Assembly: GCA_031401035.1 (NCBI GenBank)
Contig: JANNRA010000118.1
Span: 13,301-77,300, forward strand
Length of the DNA: 64,000 bases
From: JANNRA01 sp031401035
Lineage (GTDB): Bacteria > Desulfobacterota > Binatia > HRBIN30 > CADEER01
Direction of reading: 5' to 3'
Below the pieces are notes generated by a model. The model saw only the letters and a program-made list of their open reading frames with translations, did no database searches and was not told where the DNA came from. The position numbers were made by a program, and so were the translations under genes. Below, one piece after another: positions 1 through 7,567 of this stretch (position 1 is the stretch's first letter; the number at the start of each line of letters is the position of its first letter).

Positions 1-307
1 GTGGCGCGGCCGGGCGCGCGGGCTCGCCGTGGAGGGCCGCGGCGACGGGCGCGACGGCGAGTCCGTGGTTATCGGCGGCAAGGACCGCGATGACCGCACC
101 GACGGCGGCGCGCTGGCCCTCCGGCACCGTGATCTCGCGCAGCACGCCCGAGGCGGCCGCCTCGAGCTCGACGTCGGCCTTGTCGGTCTCCACCTCCGCC
201 AGCGCTTCGCCCTGCAGCACGTGCTCGCCGGGACGCTTCATCCAACGAATGATCAGCCCGCTCTCCATGTTGTCGCTGAGCTTTGGCATGCGAACGTCGG
301 TCGACAT
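1..307 (-). CDS. Dihydrolipoamide acyltransferase (E2) of a 2-oxoacid dehydrogenase complex, N-terminal part
   Basis: Only the first 102 codons lie in the window; the gene runs off the left edge. The visible part is a complete lipoyl (biotinyl-lipoyl) domain, residues about 5-77, with the signature ETDKADVE at 40-47. K43 is the lysine expected to carry lipoate. After residue 80 an Ala/Pro-rich linker begins, as in E2 subunits before the E3-binding domain. E2 proteins pass acyl groups from E1 to CoA in pyruvate, branched-chain or 2-oxoglutarate dehydrogenase complexes; the substrate cannot be told from this fragment. The ATG is at 307, 48 nt downstream of the rnhB stop on the same strand. Confidence 0.85.
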   Translation of the reverse strand, partial: MSTDVRMPKLSDNMESGLIIRWMKRPGEHVLQGEALAEVETDKADVELEAAASGVLREITVPEGQRAAVGAVIAVLAADNHGLAVAPVAAALHGEPARPAAP

Positions 308-355
308 GGCGGGAGTATAGACGGTCTGCGATGGCTGAGCGATGCCGGGCACGCC

Positions 356-1006
356 TTACGACCCCCGCGCCCGCAGGGCGAGTGCGACCGGTGCAAAGCT
401 GCGGCGGTGTTGCGGGCACGGGCCACAGCGAGCCAGGGCGGCGAGGTGCTCGGGAGTGCCGTAGCCCATGTGGCGGATGAACCCGTACTGGGGATAGCGG
501 CGGTCGAGCTCTTCCATCATCGCGTCACGCTCCACCTTGGCCACGATCGAGGCGGCGGCGATCGAGTAGCTGCGCGCGTCGCCTTTCAGCAGCGCCGTCT
601 GCGGCGTGTCCACGTCGGGGATGCAACGCGCGTCGACCAGCAACTGCTCGGCCGCCACCGGCAGCGCCCGCACGGCGCGCCGCATCGCCTCCAGGGCCGC
701 CCAGTAGGGATTGAGGCGGTCGACCTCGTCCGCCTCGACCACGCCGACTCCGACCGCCACCGCCAGGGCGCGAATCTCGGGCGCCAGCCGGGCACGCGTG
801 GCGCGCCCCAGCTTCTTGGAGTCGTCGACGCCGCGCAGGCTGCACCCCGGCGGCAGGATGACGGCGGCGGCGAGCACCGGACCGGCGAGCGGGCCGACAC
901 CGACCTCATCGACCCCCGCGACGAGGCGGACTCCCGCCCCCCACAGGGCGCGCTCGTAGCGCAGCAACACCCGCCGCCGCGCCGCCTGCCGATGCGCGAT
1001 GCCCAA
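356..1006 (-). CDS. rnhB: Ribonuclease HII, with a substituted GRG motif
   Basis: RNase HII nicks 5' of ribonucleotides embedded in DNA. Family features are present: AGVDEVG (D33, E34), LLVDARCIPDV and SIAAASIVAKVERD, which supply the metal-binding carboxylates. The normally invariant GRG after the DE pair reads GVG (V37), although this motif contacts the ribonucleotide junction. I chose the TTG start at 1006 (216 aa) because it sits just after a GGAGGTGGAGG ribosome-binding site and because the longer reading to 1189 would run deep into the vanZ-like gene, which ends at 1053. The length is normal for the family. Confidence 0.9.
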   Translation of the reverse strand: MGIAHRQAARRRVLLRYERALWGAGVRLVAGVDEVGVGPLAGPVLAAAVILPPGCSLRGVDDSKKLGRATRARLAPEIRALAVAVGVGVVEADEVDRLNPYWAALEAMRRAVRALPVAAEQLLVDARCIPDVDTPQTALLKGDARSYSIAAASIVAKVERDAMMEELDRRYPQYGFIRHMGYGTPEHLAALARCGPCPQHRRSFAPVALALRARGS

Positions 1007-1052
1007 CGCCCTCCACCTCCCAAGGCGTCCATCGCCGGCAGCGGCGCGCGAG

Positions 1053-1517
1053 TCAAGGTTGGCGGCGAGCGCCGCGGCGGTAGAGGTAGACGCCACCGAC
1101 CAGCGCGCCGGCGGCGGCGCCGACGGCATCGAACAGTACGTCGCGCGGCGAACCGGTGCGGGTCTGCGTCGTCCCCTGATGCACCTCATCCAGCACCGCC
1201 ACGGACAGCGCCAACGCCAGCGCCCCGGCGAGCCGCGCCGCGCGGCGGCGCCCCGCGTCCGGCGTGCCGAGCGCGCGATAGGTCAACATGCTGAGGACCG
1301 CGTACTCGACGAAGTGCGCGCTCTTCCGTAGGATCACATTGGCGCTGTCGATCAGCGTCGGCGTCAGGCCCAGGGCGGCGAGGAACGGCACGCGGCTGAG
1401 CCACGCCTGCGTCTGCTCGTCCGAGAACCGATCCCCCGACATCCACCCTATGAGCCCGACCCAGAGGACGACCGGCCCCCATGCCGCCAGACGCGACGCC
1501 CTCGTCGGGCGCCTCAT
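1053..1517 (-). CDS. VanZ-like family membrane protein
   Basis: This 154-aa protein has about four hydrophobic segments and VanZ-family motifs: KSAHFVEYAVL, then LDEVHQ, then RTGSPRDVLFDAVGAAAG. VanZ proteins are small membrane proteins; the founding member gives low-level teicoplanin resistance, but most chromosomal homologues have no known role. It is read in the same direction as rnhB, 46 nt upstream of it. The ATG at 1517 is followed at once by the first transmembrane segment. No glycopeptide-resistance genes are nearby, so a resistance role should not be assumed. Confidence 0.8.
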   Translation of the reverse strand: MRRPTRASRLAAWGPVVLWVGLIGWMSGDRFSDEQTQAWLSRVPFLAALGLTPTLIDSANVILRKSAHFVEYAVLSMLTYRALGTPDAGRRRAARLAGALALALSVAVLDEVHQGTTQTRTGSPRDVLFDAVGAAAGALVGGVYLYRRGARRQP

Positions 1518-1518
1518 A

Positions 1519-1542
1519 GCGCAGCACCCGGCGCAGCACCCG
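1519..1542. repeat. Perfect 12-bp tandem duplication
   Basis: The unit GCGCAGCACCCG occurs twice head to tail (1519-1530 and 1531-1542), followed by a degenerate third copy. It fills much of the 51-bp gap between the divergent vanZ-like and GspC-like genes. It may be a simple slippage product. Confidence 0.6.
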
Positions 1543-1568
1543 GCGCTGCTCCGGGTCCGGCTCCCACT

Positions 1569-2063
1569 GTGCTGAACCCCGACCGCGTCATTGGCGCGAT
1601 CCTGACGGTCTGCGTCGTTGCCGTCCTCGCCCTGGGTTCGGGGCTCCTGTGGCGCTCCCGCCAGGCGCCGCCGGCGGCGCCGATGGAACTGGCGACGATG
1701 ACCCCGACCGCGTCGCCGCGCGTCACGGCGACCGGCAACCTGCCGGAAGCCGCGCGCCGGTACCGCCTCGCCGGCACCGTCGCTGGCGCCGTCTCATACG
1801 CCATACTGGAAGGCCCGGGCGGCACCAACGAACTGCTGCAGCCCGGCCAGGTGGTACGCGGTCTCGGGCAGGTGATCGCCATCGGCGAGGACTCGATCAC
1901 GATCGAGGACGAATCCGGACGCTTCGAGTTACGCATCGCCCCTGCGCCAACGGTCACCGCGGCGCCGACGCTGGCACCGCCGCCTACGCTTGGACCGCCG
2001 CGGCGCGCCCCGTCAAGGCGCGAATCATCGCTTTCAGGCGAGCTGGATCAACCGGCTTCTTGA
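1569..2063 (+). CDS. Orphan GspC-like (type II secretion HR-domain) protein
   Basis: The 164-aa product has a short cytoplasmic start, one transmembrane segment (about 8-28), a low-complexity Pro/Thr linker and a small beta domain at about 62-124 (RYRLAGTVAG, SYAIL, LLQPGQVVRG, SITIEDESGRFEL). This is the layout of GspC/PulC inner-membrane proteins, whose HR domain binds the GspD secretin. The PDZ or coiled-coil part of classical GspC is absent, and no other gsp gene is in the window. GTG start at 1569. Its last 80 nt overlap the 3' end of the convergent PAS/receiver gene, so its tail (Pro/Arg/Ser-rich) may be a by-product of that overlap. Confidence 0.6.
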   Translation: MLNPDRVIGAILTVCVVAVLALGSGLLWRSRQAPPAAPMELATMTPTASPRVTATGNLPEAARRYRLAGTVAGAVSYAILEGPGGTNELLQPGQVVRGLGQVIAIGEDSITIEDESGRFELRIAPAPTVTAAPTLAPPPTLGPPRRAPSRRESSLSGELDQPAS

Positions 2064-3111
2064 AAATCACGCTTTCCAGCCCCTCGAGGCGGCTGCGTTT
2101 AATCACGTGATCGCGGTCGTAGTAGTAGCCGGTCATCAGGATCATCGGCGTCGGCCCGCGGCGCTTGACCTCCATGAACAGGTCGTAGCCGTCGAGGTCG
2201 GGCATCACCACGTCGCTGACGATGATGTCGACGGTGGTGCGGTTGAGCACTTCGAGGGCGCGTAGGCCGTCGGTCGCCACCACCACCTCGCAGCCCTCCG
2301 CCGCCAGCAGGTCGCGCAGCGAACGGCAGACGCCGAGGTCGTCATCGACGACCAGCACGCGCACACCCTCCAGGCCGCCGCCGGCCGGTCGCGCGGCCCC
2401 CTTCGGCACGGCGCGTGACACATCAGTCATCTGCTGCCCGGTGAGGTACTCGCGCGTGCCGTAGTGGCCGTCGCGCGCCATCTCGACCAGGCGATTGACG
2501 ATTTCCTGAATCTTCAGCACCTCGCGGCGTACTGCCTCGACGCGGTCCTCCTCGACCACGGCCTCCTCGTCGGTCGCTTTGGCACGCACGAAGTTGCTGA
2601 GCAGCTCGACGTCGTTAAGGATCACTTCGAGCGGACTATTGATCTCGTGGCACAGCGCCACCGCCACCTCGCCCAACGTCGCCAGGCGGTCGCGCTGCCG
2701 GATCTCGCGGATGTCCTTGGCGAAGCCGATCGAGCCGATCTCGAGGCCGTTCTCGTCGAATAGCACCGACCCCGAGATGGCGACGGGAATCTGTTCGCCG
2801 ATCCGGTTGACGAAGGTGGTTTCGAAGTTCTTCACCTTGCCGGGTCCGCCGCACTCGTTGCTGCGCATGACCGCCATGACGCGATGCGCCTCGGCGAGCG
2901 ACGGATAGAGGCGGCCGACGTTCTGGCCGATGATCTCCGCCGCCGTATAGCCGAGCCCCTTCTCGGCACCGTCGTTGTAGTAGATCACCGCCCCGGCGCG
3001 ATCGACGGCCACGACCATGTCGGCCGAACTCTCGACGAGTCGCTCGAACGAGGAACTCGGCAGGCGCAGCAGGCGGGAGTCGGTGGCTCTGGCGCCGCGT
3101 TGGGCAGGCAT
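1984..3111 (-). CDS. PAS-HisKA-receiver signalling protein lacking a HATPase domain
   Basis: The 375-aa product has three parts. A PAS sensor lies at about 20-135 (DMVVAVDRAG, IYYNDGAEK). A histidine-kinase dimerisation helix pair lies at about 140-215 with the H-box LCHEINSP, putative phospho-acceptor H155. A receiver domain lies at about 248-367 with acidic pocket D256-D258, acceptor D300, T327 and lysine K351/K352. No N, G1 or G2 boxes of a kinase ATPase domain lie between H-box and receiver (about 35 linker residues). It therefore cannot phosphorylate H155 itself by the known route and may act as a phosphorelay acceptor or a dimerising regulator. ATG at 3111 is 4 nt past the stop of the FrhB-like gene, so the two are probably cotranscribed. 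Confidence 0.85.
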   Translation of the reverse strand: MPAQRGARATDSRLLRLPSSSFERLVESSADMVVAVDRAGAVIYYNDGAEKGLGYTAAEIIGQNVGRLYPSLAEAHRVMAVMRSNECGGPGKVKNFETTFVNRIGEQIPVAISGSVLFDENGLEIGSIGFAKDIREIRQRDRLATLGEVAVALCHEINSPLEVILNDVELLSNFVRAKATDEEAVVEEDRVEAVRREVLKIQEIVNRLVEMARDGHYGTREYLTGQQMTDVSRAVPKGAARPAGGGLEGVRVLVVDDDLGVCRSLRDLLAAEGCEVVVATDGLRALEVLNRTTVDIIVSDVVMPDLDGYDLFMEVKRRGPTPMILMTGYYYDRDHVIKRSRLEGLESVIFKKPVDPARLKAMIRALTGRAAAVQA

Positions 3112-3115
3112 CGCG

Positions 3116-4300
3116 TCAGTGAGGGTTGGTGAAGCCGGCCGGCCGCGTGAAGGTCTCGGCACGGCCCGGCGGCGTCGGTACGCGCTGGCGCTGCTTGCGC
3201 GCCAGGCGCAGCAACACCTTCATGGATGTCTCGAACTCGGTCATCGGGCGAACCTCGAAGACGCCGTCAGCCGCGGCGCCGTCAAACAGCGCCTCGCCGC
3301 GCGGCGTCCGCAGCACGACGATGGTCCAGTCGGTCGCGCCGACGCCACCGCACGAGAGGTCGGCCAGCTCGGCCGAGAAGTCGCCGCAGTGGTGACATTC
3401 GGGCCGCGCGTACTGCTGCGCCTGCTTGAGCGGGATCTCGACGCGCTGGCCGTCGCGGGTGTCGATGAGGACCTTGCCCTTGACGTTGAACTTGGTGATG
3501 TCGGCAAGATCGATGCCGAGCCGCCCCTCGATCAGGTCGCGCATCAGGCCGTCGAAGGTGAACACCTCGCTGCACAGTAGGCCGATTGTCAGGGCGACAC
3601 GCTCGCCGAAGCCTTTGAGGAACTTCGTCTGACGCTCGATGTGCTTTTCCTTCTTGCGGCCATTGTCCAGCAGGGCGGGGTCGGCGAGCTGCATCTTGCG
3701 CACCGGGGTCACCTGACAGGGGACGCCGACGAAGGCGACGCGCGTGAGGTCCTGCTTCGCCGCCTGCTCCAGCGCCAGAGTGTTCGGGCAGTATGTGTAC
3801 CAGGAGCTGGCGCTGGCCAGGATCTCGGCCTCGGTCGTGACCGCGCGCGGCACCGGCACACACGGGGCGGCGGGGTCGATGGTCGAGACGATCGCGCCGT
3901 CGATCTCGTCGCGGCGGCGCAGCCACGCCAGCAACCCGGTGACGACGCCGCCGTCCTCGCAGCGGGCGCGCACGCTGGCGTCGGTCATACGCGCCGCGAC
4001 GACGCGGCGGTAGGGGCCGAACATGCCGCGATAGACTTGGTCGAGCGGACCGAAGACGCGCTCGGCGAGGTGGTGCTCACGCTCGCCGAGGCGCGGACAG
4101 ACCTGCGCACAGACATCACACCCGATGCCCTCGCTGATGCCGCAGTGATCGAACGCGGCGCTCGCCTTGGCCACTTGTTTGGGCTTGCCGCCGAGGTAGT
4201 CGATGACGTTGTGCGGACAGACCAGCACGCAGGCGCCGCACTCGCAGCAACTGCCATACTCCACCACCTCGTTCATCATCTGCTTGAAGGTGGCGTGCAT
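3116..4300 (-). CDS. FrhB-like Fe-S flavoprotein (coenzyme F420 hydrogenase/dehydrogenase beta-subunit family)
   Basis: The 394-aa protein begins with two ferredoxin-like clusters, CCECGACVLVCP and CDVCAQVCP, followed by FrhB/FdhB family sequence (SSWYTYCPNTLAL, FVGVPCQVTPVRKMQ, LLCSEVFTFDGL, PECHHCGDFSAELADLSCGG). Members transfer electrons between Fe-S centres and F420 or other acceptors through FAD; many bacterial members have no assigned partner. The ATG at 4300 is preceded by GAGG; a TTG at 4315 lies inside the uvrC terminator and was rejected. The next gene, 4 nt away, is the PAS/HisKA/receiver protein, suggesting a shared redox or signalling role. No hydrogenase large subunit is present in the window. 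Confidence 0.8.
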   Translation of the reverse strand: MHATFKQMMNEVVEYGSCCECGACVLVCPHNVIDYLGGKPKQVAKASAAFDHCGISEGIGCDVCAQVCPRLGEREHHLAERVFGPLDQVYRGMFGPYRRVVAARMTDASVRARCEDGGVVTGLLAWLRRRDEIDGAIVSTIDPAAPCVPVPRAVTTEAEILASASSWYTYCPNTLALEQAAKQDLTRVAFVGVPCQVTPVRKMQLADPALLDNGRKKEKHIERQTKFLKGFGERVALTIGLLCSEVFTFDGLMRDLIEGRLGIDLADITKFNVKGKVLIDTRDGQRVEIPLKQAQQYARPECHHCGDFSAELADLSCGGVGATDWTIVVLRTPRGEALFDGAAADGVFEVRPMTEFETSMKVLLRLARKQRQRVPTPPGRAETFTRPAGFTNPH

Positions 4301-4313
4301 GGGGTGTGGCCTC

Positions 4314-4343
4314 AAAACAAAAGCGGGGCCGTGGGAGCCCCGC
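4314..4343 (-). terminator. Rho-independent terminator of uvrC
   Basis: Read on the minus strand, a 7-bp perfect stem (GCGGGGC and GCCCCGC, at 4337-4343 and 4323-4329) with a 7-nt loop is followed by TTTTGTTTT. It begins 5 nt after the uvrC stop codon and separates uvrC from the FrhB-like gene. Confidence 0.85.
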
Positions 4344-4348
4344 CTTCG

Positions 4349-6367
4349 TCACGCATAGTCCCCGGAATCTGGGGAGTCAACGTCGCGTTCCGCGTCGGCC
4401 ACCGGCTGTGGTTGTGCCCCGTCCTCATCGACCTCATCCCCACCCATGGGTACCGCTACCAAGCGGCCCCGGCGTGAGTCAACGTCGCCCGGCGTCGGCA
4501 GTCGGGAGAGCGCGGCATGGATCGTCTCGGCCAGTCCCACGGCGATCCCGGGCACCGCGGCAAACTCCTCGACGCTGGCGGCGCGCATGCGCCTGACGCT
4601 GCCGAAGGCCCGCAACAGGCGTCGGCGCCGCTCGGCGCCGACGCCGGGGGTGGGGTCGAGCGCCGAGGTGAGCCGCTCCTTGCCGCGCAGTCCGCGGTGG
4701 TACGTGATGGCGAAGCGGTGCGCCTCGTCGCGTAACCGCTGCAGCAGAAACAGCGCATGCGAGTTGCGGCGCAGGACGACCGGATTGACCCGTCCGGGCA
4801 GGAAGACGCGCTCGTCGCTGCGCTCGATGGTGGCCTCGCGCGCAGCCCGCACGACGCGCATCTTCGCCAGACCGACGGCGTCGACCTGATCGATGCCGAG
4901 CTCGCGCAGCACGGCCAGGGCGACATTGAGCTGGCCGATGCCCCCATCCACCACCAACAAGTCCGGATACGCGCCGTCGCGCTGGGCGCTGGCGAAGCGG
5001 CGTCGCAACACCTCGAGCATCATGGCAAAATCGTCCTGCCCGGCCACCTGCTTGATGCGGAAGCGGCGATAGCCGTCCTTATCCGAGCGGCCCTGGTCAA
5101 AGACGACCAGCGAGCCGACCGCCGTACCGCCTTGAAGAGTCGAGATATCGACGCACTCGATGCGCTTCGGGGCGCCGCGCAGATGCAGTTTGCGGCGTAG
5201 CTCATCGCTGATGCGCTCGTACTGGTGCTCGCCGTCCTGGCGCTCGCGAAAGCTCTGCTCGGCGTTGTCGCGCGCCATCTCGAGCAGGCGCACCCGATCA
5301 CCGCGCTGCGGCCGCAGGATTTCAACCCGCCGCCCCTTGCGCTCGCTCAGGTACTCGATGCGTACCGCCTGGTCCTCGAGTTCAACCGGCAGGACCACCT
5401 CGTCGGGCACGTAGCGCTCGCCCTGGTAGAATTGGGCCACCAGCGCGCGCACCAACTCCTCGTCGGGCAGCTCGACGTCGTCGAGGCGGTAGGCCTGATT
5501 GCCGGTCAACTTGCCCTGACGCACAAACAGCACCTGCGCCTCGATGAAGCCGCCCTCGCGGTAGACCCCGAAGATGTCCTGATCGCCGCCGCCGTGCGCG
5601 ACCACCTGCTGACGTTCCTGCGTCTTTTCAATGGCGCGCAGCCGATCGCGCAGCCGTGCCGCGTCCTCAAAGCGCTCCGCCGTCGCGGCGGCCAGCATCT
5701 CGGCGCGCATCTGCTGGATCAGCTCGACCGGTTTGCCGGCGAGCAGCAACAGCGCCTCGCGGACGTGTCCGTCATACTCGGCCCGGTCGACCGGCAGGCA
5801 GCAGGGCGCCAGGCAGCGCTTGATCTGGTACTCCAGGCACGGCCTGGCGCGGTTCCGGAAAACGCCGTCGGCACATGTGCGCAGCGGGATCACCTTGCGC
5901 AGCGTCTCGAGTGTCTCGCGCACACTCAGCCCCGACGGGTACGGTCCGAAGTACTTGCTGCCGTCCTTGACGATCTTGCGCGTCAGGATGACGCGCGGCC
6001 AGGCGTCCTGCACCGTGACCTTGACGCTGGCGTACGTCTTGTCGTCTTTGAGCCGGATGTTGTAGCGCGGCTTGTACTGCTTGATGAGGTTGTTCTCGAG
6101 GATCAACGCTTCCTTCTCGCTGGCGGTGACCAGCACATCGACGTCGCCGACGCGCTGCATGAGGAAGGCGACCTGCAGGCGCTCGTCGCCGCCGCGGAAG
6201 TAGGTGCGCACGCGGGTGCGCAGGCTGCGCGCCTTGCCGACGTAAATCACCTTGCCGTGTCGGTCCTTGAGCAGGTAGACGCCCGGCCGCGCCGGCAGCG
6301 CGTCGAGACGCTCGTCGAGCCGTCGCCGCGCGCCCCCATCCGGCGCCTCATGCACGTCCCCGTCCAT
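4349..6367 (-). CDS. uvrC: Excinuclease ABC subunit C
   Basis: UvrC makes both incisions around bulky lesions bound by UvrA/UvrB. The 672-aa protein has the full set of domains: GIY-YIG nuclease at about 26-105 (GVYLLKD, VIYVGKA), the Cys-rich linker (RPCLEYQIKRCLAPC), the UVR helix that binds UvrB at about 210-245 (RFEDAARLRDRLRAIEK), the RNase H-like 5' nuclease (IECVDISTLQG, DGGIGQL) and a helix-hairpin-helix domain at about 580-630. A tail of about 40 acidic residues rich in Asp and Glu follows, longer than in most UvrC proteins. ATG at 6367; its own terminator follows. Confidence 0.97.
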   Translation of the reverse strand: MDGDVHEAPDGGARRRLDERLDALPARPGVYLLKDRHGKVIYVGKARSLRTRVRTYFRGGDERLQVAFLMQRVGDVDVLVTASEKEALILENNLIKQYKPRYNIRLKDDKTYASVKVTVQDAWPRVILTRKIVKDGSKYFGPYPSGLSVRETLETLRKVIPLRTCADGVFRNRARPCLEYQIKRCLAPCCLPVDRAEYDGHVREALLLLAGKPVELIQQMRAEMLAAATAERFEDAARLRDRLRAIEKTQERQQVVAHGGGDQDIFGVYREGGFIEAQVLFVRQGKLTGNQAYRLDDVELPDEELVRALVAQFYQGERYVPDEVVLPVELEDQAVRIEYLSERKGRRVEILRPQRGDRVRLLEMARDNAEQSFRERQDGEHQYERISDELRRKLHLRGAPKRIECVDISTLQGGTAVGSLVVFDQGRSDKDGYRRFRIKQVAGQDDFAMMLEVLRRRFASAQRDGAYPDLLVVDGGIGQLNVALAVLRELGIDQVDAVGLAKMRVVRAAREATIERSDERVFLPGRVNPVVLRRNSHALFLLQRLRDEAHRFAITYHRGLRGKERLTSALDPTPGVGAERRRRLLRAFGSVRRMRAASVEEFAAVPGIAVGLAETIHAALSRLPTPGDVDSRRGRLVAVPMGGDEVDEDGAQPQPVADAERDVDSPDSGDYA

Positions 6368-6440
6368 TGGCGAGGACTATAGCCGCCGCGCCGCCGCAGC
6401 GCGACGGTGCTTGCCGAGCCGGGAAGGCCCCTGCTACGCA

Positions 6441-7517
6441 ATGTCGGCTATGCGCCGGGAACAGCTCTTTGCCGCCTTCTTCTTCGTCGCCTTCTGCTTC
6501 CTCCTCTATCAATTCTACCGCATCCTCTCGGATTTCCTCGGCCCGCTCAGTTACGCCGCCCTGCTGGCTTTCATCTTCCACCCCCTGCAGACGCGGCTGC
6601 GCGGGCTCGTCGGCGGGCGCGAGGGCCTCGCCGCCGGACTGATGACCCTGGCCACCTTGCTGCTGGTGGTGGTGCCGATGCTCTACCTGCTGACGATGGT
6701 CACCACCGAGTCGGTCGCGCTGTACGAAAACGTCAGCGCCTACGTGACCTCGGGCCGCTTGAGCCAACTGCTCGACCGCCTGCGCGCCTCGCGGCTCGGC
6801 GAATTGGTGCTGGAGTTCGGGCCGCGCCTGAAGATCGACCTCCCAGCCCTGTTGGTCAACGCCAGTCAGACCGTCAGCGGCTTCCTGGTCGCCCAGGCGC
6901 CGGCGGCGGCGGCGAACATCTTCCGCGCCGTGGTGAACTTCTTCTTCGCCGCGTTCGCCATGTTCTTCTTCTTCCGCGACGGCGACCGCATGGTCCACGC
7001 GCTGCGCGACCTGATCCCGATGGCCGCGGCCGACAAGGACGTCATCGTCACGCGCTTCGGCGAAACGCTCAGCGCCGTGGTCCTCGGCACCGCCGTCACC
7101 TCCGCCGCGCAGGGCCTGCTCGGCGGCATCGCCTATTGGGGGCTCGGCGTCCCGTTCGCGGTGCTGCTGGCGTTCACCACCGCCTTCCTGTCGCTCATTC
7201 CCTACGCCGGCCCCCTGGTGTGGATCGGCGTGGCGCTCTACTTCGCCGCCGGCGGCGACTACCTACGCGCCGGCCTGATGGTCGGCTGGGGCGCGCTCGT
7301 CATCGGCAGCGCCGACAATTTCATTCGCCCGCTCATCATCGGCGGCCGCACCCAGATTCCAACGGTCTTCCTGTTCTTCGGCATCCTCGGCGGCCTGCAG
7401 GCCTACGGCTTCCTCGGCATGTTCCTCGGCCCGGCCGTGATCGCCATCCTGGTCGCCTTCGCGCGGATCTTCCGCGAGCAGTACGCCACCGACCCCGCGG
7501 CTGGAGCGATCCCATAG
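6441..7517 (+). CDS. AI-2E family transporter (PerM/TqsA-like permease)
   Basis: The protein (358 aa from ATG 6441) is strongly hydrophobic with about eight membrane segments. The family layout is an N-terminal helical hairpin (FAAFFFVAFCFLLYQFYRIL), a soluble middle with long helices, and the C-terminal block GLLGGIAYWGLGVPFAVLLA, FLSLIPYAGP and FFGILGGLQAYGFLGMFLGP. Family members export small molecules such as autoinducer-2 or catalyse ion antiport; substrates are mostly unknown. It is divergent from uvrC with a gap of about 73 nt. An in-frame start 30 nt further upstream lacks a ribosome-binding site. Confidence 0.88.
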   Translation: MSAMRREQLFAAFFFVAFCFLLYQFYRILSDFLGPLSYAALLAFIFHPLQTRLRGLVGGREGLAAGLMTLATLLLVVVPMLYLLTMVTTESVALYENVSAYVTSGRLSQLLDRLRASRLGELVLEFGPRLKIDLPALLVNASQTVSGFLVAQAPAAAANIFRAVVNFFFAAFAMFFFFRDGDRMVHALRDLIPMAAADKDVIVTRFGETLSAVVLGTAVTSAAQGLLGGIAYWGLGVPFAVLLAFTTAFLSLIPYAGPLVWIGVALYFAAGGDYLRAGLMVGWGALVIGSADNFIRPLIIGGRTQIPTVFLFFGILGGLQAYGFLGMFLGPAVIAILVAFARIFREQYATDPAAGAIP

Positions 7518-7567
7518 GGTTGGGCGTCCAGTCGCGGCTACGACAGTGCGAGTTCTGGAGGGTTTTT

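Noticed and set aside
29..1294. Long plus-strand open frame over the E2, rnhB and vanZ-like genes
   Set aside because: It is antisense to three recognisable genes, Arg/His/Ala-rich and matches no family; high GC makes such frames common.
1053..1517. Glycopeptide resistance from the VanZ-like gene
   Set aside because: No vanA-type ligase, vanX or vanY, or two-component vanRS is present; VanZ-like proteins are widespread without resistance.
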